A stretch of DNA of 9,245 nucleotides, taken from the NCBI GenBank assembly GCA_023663915.1, contig JAMPGN010000170.1:1-9245 (forward strand). Reading direction: 5' to 3'. This DNA comes from Eubacterium sp. (GTDB taxonomy: Bacteria > Bacillota_A > Clostridia > Lachnospirales > Lachnospiraceae). This document shows, one piece after another, positions 1-5,441 of the stretch. Made by a program: the position numbers and the translations under genes. The notes below the pieces were generated by a model, which was not told the origin of the DNA, did not search any database, and saw only the letters and a program-made list of their open reading frames with translations. Numbering within the stretch: position 1 is the first letter of the stretch; each line of letters begins with the position of its first letter.

Positions 1-19
1 TCCATGCGCGATTCGGGCT

Positions 20-43
20 TTTCGGGACATCCATGTCCCGAAA
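20..43. repeat. Perfect 11-bp inverted repeat (hairpin)
   Basis: The arms TTTCGGGACAT (20-30) and ATGTCCCGAAA (33-43) are exact reverse complements separated by CC. A stem this GC-rich with almost no loop resembles a dispersed palindromic (REP-like) element or a terminator stem. Neither flank carries a run of T, so an intrinsic terminator is not well supported. The neighbouring ATTCGGGC (11-18) partly repeats the arm. Whether it is a genomic repeat family cannot be seen from one copy. Confidence 0.75.
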
Positions 44-229
44 TTGCTATTTCCTGGACGGAATGCTAAGAAAATCTCAGTCTCCTTCACAAGACAACTG
101 CGTGAACTTTTTGTGCAATCTGCCAGCCGAAGTTTATCGAAAGAGCTTTTGAAACCCGAAACTTAATTGTGAAAAAAGAATCTGAAAAAATCAGAAAAGA
201 AATGAAAAAGGAGCTGCGCGTGAAAAGAA

Positions 230-258
230 TTGGCAGGCAAGGTAATCTGTGGTAAGAT
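230..258 (+). promoter_or_regulatory. Probable sigma-A promoter of pyrC
   Basis: The -35 box TTGGCA (230-235) is followed by a 17-base spacer and the -10 box TAAGAT (253-258). The bases TGG directly before the -10 box form an extended -10 (TGn) element. Transcription would begin near 265, giving a pyrC leader of about 45 bases. The match and the exact spacing are seen in the sequence; activity is inferred. Confidence 0.6.
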
Positions 259-278
259 ATACGCGAATAGGATAGCAG

Positions 279-294
279 GACGCCGGAAGGCGTC
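279..294 (+). promoter_or_regulatory. Leader hairpin with GGAA tetraloop before pyrC
   Basis: GACGCC (279-284) and GGCGTC (289-294) pair perfectly around a GGAA loop, a GNRA-type stable tetraloop. The stem ends about 15 bases before the pyrC start and just before its ribosome binding site, and it lies within the predicted leader. It could stabilise the mRNA or affect translation; there is no T-run, so it is not an attenuator terminator by itself. It does not resemble a PyrR-binding leader clearly enough to claim that. Confidence 0.5.
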
Positions 295-309
295 GGAACG
301 GAAGGAACT

Positions 310-1665
310 ATGATCTATTTAAAAAATGGTCGTCTGATTGACCCGGCATTGGGAACGATAGAATACAAAGACATTCTGATAAAAGATGATAAGATCATGC
401 GGATTGCGCCGCAGGGGGTTTTGGAAGCGGAAATGCTTGCAGAAAAAGGCGAAAAGCGGGCAGTAGAAGGTAATACGAAAGGTATGCGCGGGGTGGGTGC
501 AGACAGTACAGACAAAGAAACTACCGTAATTGACTTGAATGGTCAATACATTGCTCCGGGACTGGTGGATGTCCATGTACATTTCCGCGATCCTGGTTTT
601 ACCCATAAAGAAGATATTTATACGGGCGCGAGGGCAGCGGCACACGGCGGGTTTACTTCTGTGGTGCTGATGGCGAACACAAAACCTGCGGTGGACAATT
701 TGGAGACGCTTCGATATGTTTTGGAGAAGGGAAAAGAGACGGATATTCATGTATATACATGCGCGAATGTGACGAAAGGACTTCGAGGAAAAGAATTGAC
801 GGATATGGAGACTTTGGGTAGGTTTGGCGCGGCAGGCTTTACCGATGACGGAATACCGCTTATGGATGAGACTTTGCTTAGGGAGGCGCTTAAGAAAGCG
901 GCAGAGTGCGGTAAGCCGGTCAGCCTGCATGAAGAAAATCCGTCGTTGATTACAAATAATGGCATTAACGCGGGAAAAGCGGCAGGACATTACGGGATAG
1001 GCGGTTCTCCCAGAGAAGCAGAGATTTCCATGGTGGAACGGGATCTGCAGATCGCGCTGGAAGAGGAGGCTGATCTGTCAATCCAGCATATCAGCACAAA
1101 AGAAGCCGTGGAGTTAGTGAGGCAGGCGAAAAAAAAGAGCAGCCATATCTATGCGGAGGCAACACCCCATCATTTTACCTTGACAGAAGAGGCGGTGATA
1201 AAGCATGGGACGTTTGCGAAGATGAATCCGCCGCTCAGGGAAGAAGCCGACCGGCTGGCAATCATAGAAGGATTACAAGACGGCACGATCGATATGATTG
1301 CCACCGATCATGCGCCTCACAGCGCAGATGAGAAAGAAAGGTCGCTGACGGAGGCGCCGAGCGGCATCATCGGTTTGGAGACCTCTCTTTCTTTGGGAAT
1401 CCGTGAACTGGTGAAGAAAGGTTATTTATCCATGCCGGAATTAATGGAGAAGATGAGCAGTGCCCCTGCAAGATTATATCATCTTGATGCAGGATATGTG
1501 GCGGAAGGCGGTCCTGCTGATCTGGTAGTGTTTGACCTTGACAAAGAATGGGTGGTGGAGCGGTTTGCCTCAAAAGCGGCAAACTCACCGTTTCTTGGAG
1601 AGAAAATGCCGGGAGTGGTAAGCTATACGATATGTGGTGGCAAAGTGATATATTGCAATAAGTAA
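310..1665 (+). CDS. pyrC: Dihydroorotase
   Basis: Zinc amidohydrolase that reversibly cyclises N-carbamoyl-L-aspartate to dihydroorotate, the third step of de novo UMP synthesis, in the cytoplasm. The 451-residue protein shows the family signatures: the metal-binding HxH in DVHVHFRDPG (H89, H91, with R93 for substrate), FTDDG with the likely bridging aspartate at 179/180, zinc-ligand histidines H207 (SLHEEN) and H260 (IQHIS), the NPPLR substrate motif at 306-310, and catalytic D333 in ATDHAPHS. The C-terminal GGPADLVVFD is the usual amidohydrolase beta-sandwich closing motif. GGAAGGA (300-306) precedes the ATG closely. The usual length is about 425-430 residues; the extra length lies around residues 38-70, a charged insertion between RIAP and VIDLNG. 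The downstream pyrK and pyrD encode the next pathway step. Identification is secure. Confidence 0.97.
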   Translation: MIYLKNGRLIDPALGTIEYKDILIKDDKIMRIAPQGVLEAEMLAEKGEKRAVEGNTKGMRGVGADSTDKETTVIDLNGQYIAPGLVDVHVHFRDPGFTHKEDIYTGARAAAHGGFTSVVLMANTKPAVDNLETLRYVLEKGKETDIHVYTCANVTKGLRGKELTDMETLGRFGAAGFTDDGIPLMDETLLREALKKAAECGKPVSLHEENPSLITNNGINAGKAAGHYGIGGSPREAEISMVERDLQIALEEEADLSIQHISTKEAVELVRQAKKKSSHIYAEATPHHFTLTEEAVIKHGTFAKMNPPLREEADRLAIIEGLQDGTIDMIATDHAPHSADEKERSLTEAPSGIIGLETSLSLGIRELVKKGYLSMPELMEKMSSAPARLYHLDAGYVAEGGPADLVVFDLDKEWVVERFASKAANSPFLGEKMPGVVSYTICGGKVIYCNK

Positions 1666-1770
1666 AATTTATGTTTTCTTCCGGGTTTATGACAGGCTTT
1701 CCGAAAGGTGGGACGGCTTCCTGCAATGATGGATAACAGCATAATCTTGCGAAATAATCTGTGAAAAGGT

Positions 1771-1797
1771 TATGGATGAAAAGCAGTAATCCGATAT
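1771..1797 (+). promoter_or_regulatory. Candidate sigma-28 (SigD/FliA) flagellin promoter
   Basis: CCGATAT at 1791-1797 matches the -10 element of sigma-28 flagellar promoters (GCCGATAA/T), at the right place for a leader of about 50 bases before the flagellin start. The -35 region, where TAAA would be expected 15 bases upstream (about 1771-1774), reads TATG and is a poor match. The call therefore rests on the -10 box and on the gene it precedes. This region also shows no clear terminator for pyrC. Confidence 0.5.
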
Positions 1798-1824
1798 AAA
1801 TTAATAATATAACTTTTTATACGA

Positions 1825-1838
1825 TCGCAGGGATGCGA
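1825..1838 (+). promoter_or_regulatory. CsrA-like binding site in hairpin loop, flagellin leader (site 1)
   Basis: TCGCA (1825-1829) pairs with TGCGA (1834-1838), exposing GGGA in the loop. The core CAGGGATG is an exact match to the central eight bases (CARGGAUG) of the CsrA consensus, and the GGA sits in the loop as CsrA prefers. In Bacillus subtilis, CsrA represses hag (flagellin) translation from two leader sites and is antagonised by FliW. The position here is equivalent to the upstream site of that pair. The structure is seen directly; binding is inferred. Confidence 0.55.
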
Positions 1839-1846
1839 AGGGGAAG

Positions 1847-1856
1847 GCAGGGAAGC
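1847..1856 (+). promoter_or_regulatory. CsrA-like site overlapping the flagellin Shine-Dalgarno (site 2)
   Basis: CAGGGAAG at 1848-1855 includes the AGGGA ribosome binding element (1849-1853), four bases before the ATG. It carries the GGA core within CARGGA, flanked by weakly pairing GGC and GCT that would place AGGGAA in a small loop. A protein bound here would cover the Shine-Dalgarno, as at the downstream CsrA site of Bacillus hag. A third GGA lies at 1842-1844 between the two sites. Confidence 0.45.
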
Positions 1857-1857
1857 T

Positions 1858-3015
1858 ATGGTTATAAAACATAATTTATCGGCAATGAATGCCAACCGCA
1901 TGTTTAACTTGACGAATGCAAGTCAGGCGAAATCTACGGAGAAGTTGTCATCCGGATATAAGATCAACCGTGCCGCAGATGATGCGGCGGGACTGGCTAT
2001 ATCGGAGAAAATGCGACGCCAAGTGAGAGGGCTTACACAGGCATCTGCCAATGCGGCAGATGGTATATCCTGTGTGCAGACAGCCGAGGGCGCACTGATT
2101 GAAATCCATGATATGTTGCAGCGTATCAATGAGCTGGCAGTCAAAGGGGCAAATGGAACGATGACTTCCACCGACAGGGAGTATATCACGGCAGAGGTTA
2201 GGCAGTTAATGTGCGAGATTGACCGTGTACAGTCTACGACGACTTTTAATGAACAAAATCTGTTGGACGGCACTTTTCAGAAGAAAGCTTTGCAGGTTGG
2301 GGCAGAAGCCGGACAGCATATTTCCATTACGATAGGCAATATGTGCACGAACGATCTGATTGCGAGTGCGCTTGCGAAGGGGATTTTCTTCCGGGTGGCT
2401 AATAATAGTCCGAGGTGTAGAAAGACAGATAAACCCGATCCGATGAATAATAATTATAAACCGGGAGATCTTGCTATGTGGGTTCCGGGTAATGGTACGA
2501 CATGGGCAAAGTATGAATACTGGGATAAATCCATGGTTCCACCGTGGGACAGCAGTTCGGGACATTCTCATATTCTCTCTGCGGAAGAATTGACAATTTT
2601 TCATGGGTTTTCTTACAGTGAAATCACCGATCAGAGTGTGAAAGATAAACTTACGACGGTATGGTTGAGTGGTGCTCCGGAACCGACAGGTGGTATGGAG
2701 GAGGCTTTGGAGTTAGATAAGGCTACCGACGTTCGCTATTTTCAGGCATTGAATGCCTTTGCCAAGAGCGCGATTACTGATGTGTCAAAGACCCGCTCCG
2801 AGCTGGGTGCAGTACAGAATCGGCTGGAACATACCATCAAAAATTTGGACAACGTCATTGAGAACACCACATCCGCTGAGTCAGCAATCAGGGATACGGA
2901 TGTTGCAACAGAAATGGTGAAGTATGCCAATCATAATATTCTGGCACAGGCAGGGGCGTCGATGCTCGCGCAGGCAAACCAGAGTAATCAAGGCGCATTG
3001 TCTTTGCTCCAGTAA
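1858..3015 (+). CDS. fliC: Flagellin with an atypical aromatic-rich central domain
   Basis: Structural subunit of the flagellar filament, exported through the flagellar type III apparatus. Residues 1-175 are a classic D0/D1 N-terminus (MVIKHNLSAMNA, STEKLSSGYKINRAADDAAGLAISEKMR, LQRINELAVKGANGT), and residues 290-385 are the D1/D0 C-terminus ending in LSLLQ. The TLR5-contact segment LQRINELAV (87-95) keeps the R and L positions of stimulatory flagellins. Residues about 176-290 form the surface domain and are unusual: five tryptophans (208, 216, 222, 230, 269), a tyrosine-rich patch, and a segment at 200-230 resembling a CBM5/12 carbohydrate-binding module. Four cysteines (72, 119, 163, 187) are also uncommon for a flagellin. 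The gene has its own sigma-28-like promoter and CsrA-type leader, yet sits inside a pyrimidine gene cluster. At 385 residues it is intact. Confidence 0.96.
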   Translation: MVIKHNLSAMNANRMFNLTNASQAKSTEKLSSGYKINRAADDAAGLAISEKMRRQVRGLTQASANAADGISCVQTAEGALIEIHDMLQRINELAVKGANGTMTSTDREYITAEVRQLMCEIDRVQSTTTFNEQNLLDGTFQKKALQVGAEAGQHISITIGNMCTNDLIASALAKGIFFRVANNSPRCRKTDKPDPMNNNYKPGDLAMWVPGNGTTWAKYEYWDKSMVPPWDSSSGHSHILSAEELTIFHGFSYSEITDQSVKDKLTTVWLSGAPEPTGGMEEALELDKATDVRYFQALNAFAKSAITDVSKTRSELGAVQNRLEHTIKNLDNVIENTTSAESAIRDTDVATEMVKYANHNILAQAGASMLAQANQSNQGALSLLQ

Positions 3016-3050
3016 ATGAAGCCATGGCTTGAAGCACGCCGTGCAAATGG

Positions 3051-3068
3051 ATGTCGGGATTTCGGCAT
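3051..3068 (+). promoter_or_regulatory. Hairpin before the pyrK ribosome binding site
   Basis: ATGTCG (3051-3056) pairs with CGGCAT (3063-3068), with one G-U pair, leaving a GGATTT loop. It lies between the flagellin stop and the pyrK Shine-Dalgarno AGAGGA (3073-3078). The 70-base gap also contains the palindrome AAGCCATGGCTT (3019-3030) and a small GCAC/GTGC hairpin (3034-3044). None is followed by a T-run, so I see no terminator here and readthrough from the flagellin transcript into pyrK is possible. Confidence 0.35.
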
Positions 3069-3085
3069 GGAAAGAGGATAACAAA

Positions 3086-3877
3086 ATGGATGATGAAACA
3101 GCTCGAAAAAAGAAAGTAGAAGCGACAGTGGTGTCACAAAAACAGATTGCGGAGCAGATATATGATCTGTGGCTGGAAACGGAACTGGCACAGGATGCCC
3201 ATGCGGGACAGTTTGTGGCGGTATATCCGAAGAATGCGGCGACCTTACTACCGAGACCGATCAGCATTTGTGAGATTGACCGGGAACAATGCAGACTGCG
3301 CCTTGTCTATCGCATTGCCGGCAAAGGGACGGCGGAATTTTCTACTTATAGAGCAGGCGATACATTAGAGATCCTCGGCGTGCTGGGTAACGGATTCCCC
3401 ATAGAGGCGGCAAAAGGGAAACGAGTGTTTTTGATGGGCGGCGGCATCGGAATACCGCCGATGTTGGAATTGGCAAAGGAATTAGATGCGGAGAAACATA
3501 TCTTGCTGGGATATCGTAACCAGGATCTTTTTTTGCAGGATGATTTTGGAGAGAACGGACAAGTTTACATCGCGACGGAAGATGGCAGCGTTGGCGTGCA
3601 AGGTAATGTGATGGATATTATCAAGGTCAACGAACTGGAAGCTGATCTGATCATGGCGTGCGGTCCCATGCCGATGTTACGCGCGGTCAAGCGGTATGCA
3701 GGCAAGCAGGGAATCGAGGCGTACATATCCTTAGAGGAACGTATGGCGTGCGGCGTGGGTGCATGTCTCGGTTGTGTGTGCACCACGAAGGAGATCGATC
3801 ATCATTCCCACGTGCATAATGCGCGCATTTGTACTGACGGACCCGTATTTGAAGCGAGCGAGGTGGAGATCGGATGA
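3086..3877 (+). CDS. pyrK: Dihydroorotate dehydrogenase electron transfer subunit (PyrK)
   Basis: FAD and [2Fe-2S] subunit of type 1B dihydroorotate dehydrogenase; it passes electrons from PyrD to NAD+ in a PyrD2PyrK2 complex. The 263-residue protein has the ferredoxin-reductase fold signatures: RPISIC (57-62) for FAD, GGGIGIPPM (118-126) for the nucleotide-binding domain, ACGPMPML (191-198), and the iron-sulfur cysteines C222, C227, C230 and C249 in CGVGACLGC and ICTDGPVF. The start at 3086 is chosen because AGAGGA (3073-3078) sits 7 bases upstream and residue 1 then fits the family N-terminus. The frame is open back to an ATG at 3029, which would add 19 residues (MKHAVQMDVGISAWKEDNK) with no good ribosome site. 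It overlaps pyrD by 4 bases (ATGA), which implies coupled translation. Confidence 0.96.
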   Translation: MDDETARKKKVEATVVSQKQIAEQIYDLWLETELAQDAHAGQFVAVYPKNAATLLPRPISICEIDREQCRLRLVYRIAGKGTAEFSTYRAGDTLEILGVLGNGFPIEAAKGKRVFLMGGGIGIPPMLELAKELDAEKHILLGYRNQDLFLQDDFGENGQVYIATEDGSVGVQGNVMDIIKVNELEADLIMACGPMPMLRAVKRYAGKQGIEAYISLEERMACGVGACLGCVCTTKEIDHHSHVHNARICTDGPVFEASEVEIG

Positions 3878-4782
3878 ATACGAAAGTAACGATTGCAGGA
3901 GTAACCTTGAATAACCCCGTGATGACCGCATCCGGTACGTTTGGTTCGGGTATGGAATACAGTGATTTTGTGGATTTGAACCGTCTTGGCGCGGTGGTTA
4001 CTAAGGGTGTGGCGAATGTACCATGGCAAGGAAATCCCACACCGCGCGTCGCGGAAACTTACGGCGGCATGTTGAACGCCATAGGTTTGCAGAATCCGGG
4101 AATCGATGTTTTTGTAGAGCGCGATATTCCTTTTCTGCAAAAATACGACACAAAGATTATCGTCAATGTCTGCGGTAAGACGGTGGAGGATTATCTGGAA
4201 GTCGTGGAACGGCTTGCGGATGAGCCGGTAGATATGCTGGAGATCAATGTCTCCTGCCCGAATGTCAAAGAGGGTGCGATCGCCTTTGGGCAGAAACCGG
4301 ACAGCCTTTATGACATTACCTCTCAGATCAAAAAGAAGGCAAAACAGCCCGTTATCATGAAACTGAGTCCCAATGTGACAGATATTGCAGAGATGGCAAA
4401 AGCGGCGGAGGCGGCGGGAGCCGATGCACTTTCCATGATCAATACGATTACGGGAATGAAGATCGATATACACAGAAGAAAGTTTGCACTTGCTAACAAG
4501 ACGGGGGGACTCTCCGGACCGGCAATCAAACCGGTGGCGGTGCGCATGGTTTACCAGGCATCCCATGCCGTAAAGATTCCGATTATCGGCATGGGCGGTA
4601 TTGCGAATGCAGAGGATGCCATAGAGTTTCTGCTCGCCGGGGCAAGCGCGGTGGCGGTGGGAGCTATGAATTTCGTGAATCCTTATACGACGGTGGAAGT
4701 CGTGGAAGGAATCGAGGAATATATGGAACGATACGGGATTGTGGATGTGATGGAACTGATTGGAGCGGTGGAAGAAAGATGA
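3874..4782 (+). CDS. pyrD: Dihydroorotate dehydrogenase catalytic subunit, type 1B
   Basis: FMN enzyme oxidising dihydroorotate to orotate, the fourth step of UMP synthesis. The 302 residues match the usual length. Visible signatures are TKGV (43-46) near FMN, NAIGLQNPG (68-76), the catalytic cysteine C128 in INVSCPN (a cysteine base marks class 1 enzymes), MKLSPN (162-167) with the FMN-contacting lysine, GGLSGPAIKP (211-220) and the phosphate-binding loops GMGGI and GASAVAVG. The adjoining pyrK confirms the 1B (NAD+-linked) subtype. The start ATG overlaps the pyrK stop, and GGAG (3865-3868) lies 5 bases upstream. No terminator is evident in the 64 bases before the next gene, so transcription may continue into it. 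Confidence 0.97.
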   Translation: MNTKVTIAGVTLNNPVMTASGTFGSGMEYSDFVDLNRLGAVVTKGVANVPWQGNPTPRVAETYGGMLNAIGLQNPGIDVFVERDIPFLQKYDTKIIVNVCGKTVEDYLEVVERLADEPVDMLEINVSCPNVKEGAIAFGQKPDSLYDITSQIKKKAKQPVIMKLSPNVTDIAEMAKAAEAAGADALSMINTITGMKIDIHRRKFALANKTGGLSGPAIKPVAVRMVYQASHAVKIPIIGMGGIANAEDAIEFLLAGASAVAVGAMNFVNPYTTVEVVEGIEEYMERYGIVDVMELIGAVEER

Positions 4783-4846
4783 AGATCTAGATGCCTTTTC
4801 ATGTTTTTAGGTGCATGAAGTCAATTTTGCAATAAGGAGGGTTAAT

Positions 4847-5059
4847 ATGGCAAGAACAAAGAAGCCAGAATCGTTGGAGGAGCAGCTTTTAAAAGTCGAA
4901 GATGATATTACAACGATGCAGGAAAATCTGAAGAAATTGAAGAAAACGAAAAAAGAGCTTCAAGAAAAAATAAGAATTAACAGACTTGAAAAATTAGATA
5001 AAATGATTGATTCTTCGGGAAAAAGTTATGATGAAGTAGAGCAATTATTGAGTAAATAG
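4847..5059 (+). CDS. Small coiled-coil protein of unknown function
   Basis: A 70-residue, highly charged protein. Residues about 8-52 are a long predicted helix with heptad-like leucine and isoleucine spacing (LEEQLLKVEDDITTMQENL and on to ELQEKI), followed by RLEKLDKMIDSSGKSYDEVEQLLSK, which looks like a short helical tail. The overall shape recalls the small DUF4315-type coiled-coil proteins of Firmicutes, but I cannot confirm membership. The start at 4847 is set by a near-perfect AAGGAGG (4834-4840) with 6-base spacing; a GTG at 4811 in the same frame has no such site. It is the last gene before a strong terminator and before the AT-rich region. There is no signal peptide or membrane segment. 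Confidence 0.8.
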   Translation: MARTKKPESLEEQLLKVEDDITTMQENLKKLKKTKKELQEKIRINRLEKLDKMIDSSGKSYDEVEQLLSK

Positions 5060-5090
5060 AAATAGTTTCATAAAGATATATTGATACGAT

Positions 5091-5126
5091 AAAAATCCTT
5101 GTGTTTTTCACGACACAAGGATTTTT
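5091..5126 (+). terminator. Strong intrinsic terminator
   Basis: AAAAATCCTTGTGT (5091-5104) pairs perfectly over 14 bases with ACACAAGGATTTTT (5113-5126) around an 8-base loop; the 3' arm ends in TTTTT. It lies 31 bases after the coiled-coil gene stop and closes the transcription unit that contains pyrK and pyrD. The A-run and T-run symmetry means it could also terminate transcription on the opposite strand, so it may insulate the core genes from the downstream island. Confidence 0.9.
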
Positions 5127-5441
5127 GTTACATATTTATAAATAATCAGTATTAAATTCTGATGGACAAAACTTATTTTTATGAAATTTTTTATTTTAAA
5201 ATATAAATTATTTAGATGAAATTTATCATATACTAATTTCATAAAAAGAAAGGAATTTAAACTTGATTGAATATTAAATTCATAGTATAATTATTGGACA
5301 TGAAATAGCAATATACTAAGATAAAAATATAATTATTTTATTTCAGAGAATGAAATTATTTATTATAGTAATTATATAGACTTGAAAATAAAATAAGTAA
5401 TTGATATTGTATATAGTGTAAGGAGGCTTTAAGCAGGAGTT
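5127..5441. repeat. AT-rich non-coding region with a degenerate composite repeat
   Basis: No open frame of useful length is present on either strand. The heptamer ATGAAAT occurs at 5181-5187, 5216-5222, 5300-5306 and 5350-5356, and inverted (ATTTCAT) at 5236-5242. Two copies continue after 5 or 4 bases into the same nonamer ATATACTAA (5228-5236 and 5311-5319). A looser third copy follows the 5350 heptamer (TTATAGTAA), and TTGAAAA...ATAAGTAA near 5382-5399 may be another. ATGAAATT (5216-5223) and AATTTCAT (5235-5242) form an 8-bp inverted repeat. TATTAAATTC is repeated at 5150-5159 and 5272-5281. The array ends at the promoter of the RelA/SpoT-type gene, so operator sites are one reading. Another is a structured non-coding RNA. 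Confidence 0.5.
5382..5410 (+). promoter_or_regulatory. Probable promoter of the RelA/SpoT three-gene unit
   Basis: TTGAAA (5382-5387), a 17-base spacer and TATTGT (5405-5410) make a reasonable sigma-A promoter. Transcription would start near 5417, only about 25 bases before the gene, and AGGAGG (5421-5426) would lie almost at the 5' end of the mRNA. The region is so AT-rich that alternative promoters further upstream are easy to find by chance. Confidence 0.45.

Larger units (their letters stand above)
1..309. other. Region upstream of pyrC without a confident gene
   Basis: This stretch holds a perfect hairpin (20-43), a promoter (230-258) and a leader hairpin (279-294), listed separately. 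Two weak coding signals exist. The second forward frame is open from base 2 to a TAA at 164-166 (54 codons, no start inside the window), which could be the tail of an upstream gene but is short enough to be chance. A 17-residue frame, ATG 202 to TAA 253-255 (MKKELRVKRIGRQGNLW), has an internal GTG at 220 preceded by AAGGAG with 6-base spacing. It overlaps the predicted pyrC promoter, so it could only be translated from a transcript starting further upstream. Neither is called as a gene. Confidence 0.5.

Noticed and set aside
1..166. 3' end of an upstream protein gene
   Set aside because: The frame from base 2 is open for only 54 codons, which can occur by chance, and the peptide shows no recognisable motif.
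319..990. A 223-codon open frame on the minus strand inside pyrC
   Set aside because: It lies opposite a well-supported dihydroorotase gene, its product is rich in Arg, Cys, His and Phe without recognisable domains, and no ribosome site was noted.
1666..1790. Terminator between pyrC and flagellin
   Set aside because: CTTTCCGAAAG and nearby short pairings are too small and lack a following T-run.
2206..2604. Minus-strand frame opposite the flagellin variable region
   Set aside because: The sense strand encodes a continuous flagellin; the antisense product has no motif and no ribosome site.
2383..2727. Flagellinolysin-type metalloprotease in the flagellin variable region
   Set aside because: No HExxH zinc-protease motif is present; the GHSH and FHGF histidines do not fit it.
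3029..3085. Earlier ATG for pyrK adding 19 residues
   Set aside because: There is no ribosome site, and the added residues do not look like the family N-terminus; AGAGGA fits the start at 3086.
3802..4566. A 254-codon open frame on the minus strand inside pyrK/pyrD
   Set aside because: It is antisense to two secure pyrimidine genes and its translation is His- and Arg-rich nonsense typical of a mirror frame.
4811..4846. GTG start for the coiled-coil gene
   Set aside because: The strong AAGGAGG at 4834-4840 points to ATG 4847.
5127..5441. CRISPR array in the repeat-rich AT region
   Set aside because: Repeats are short, degenerate and irregularly spaced (35, 84 and 50 bases); there are no uniform spacers and no cas genes.
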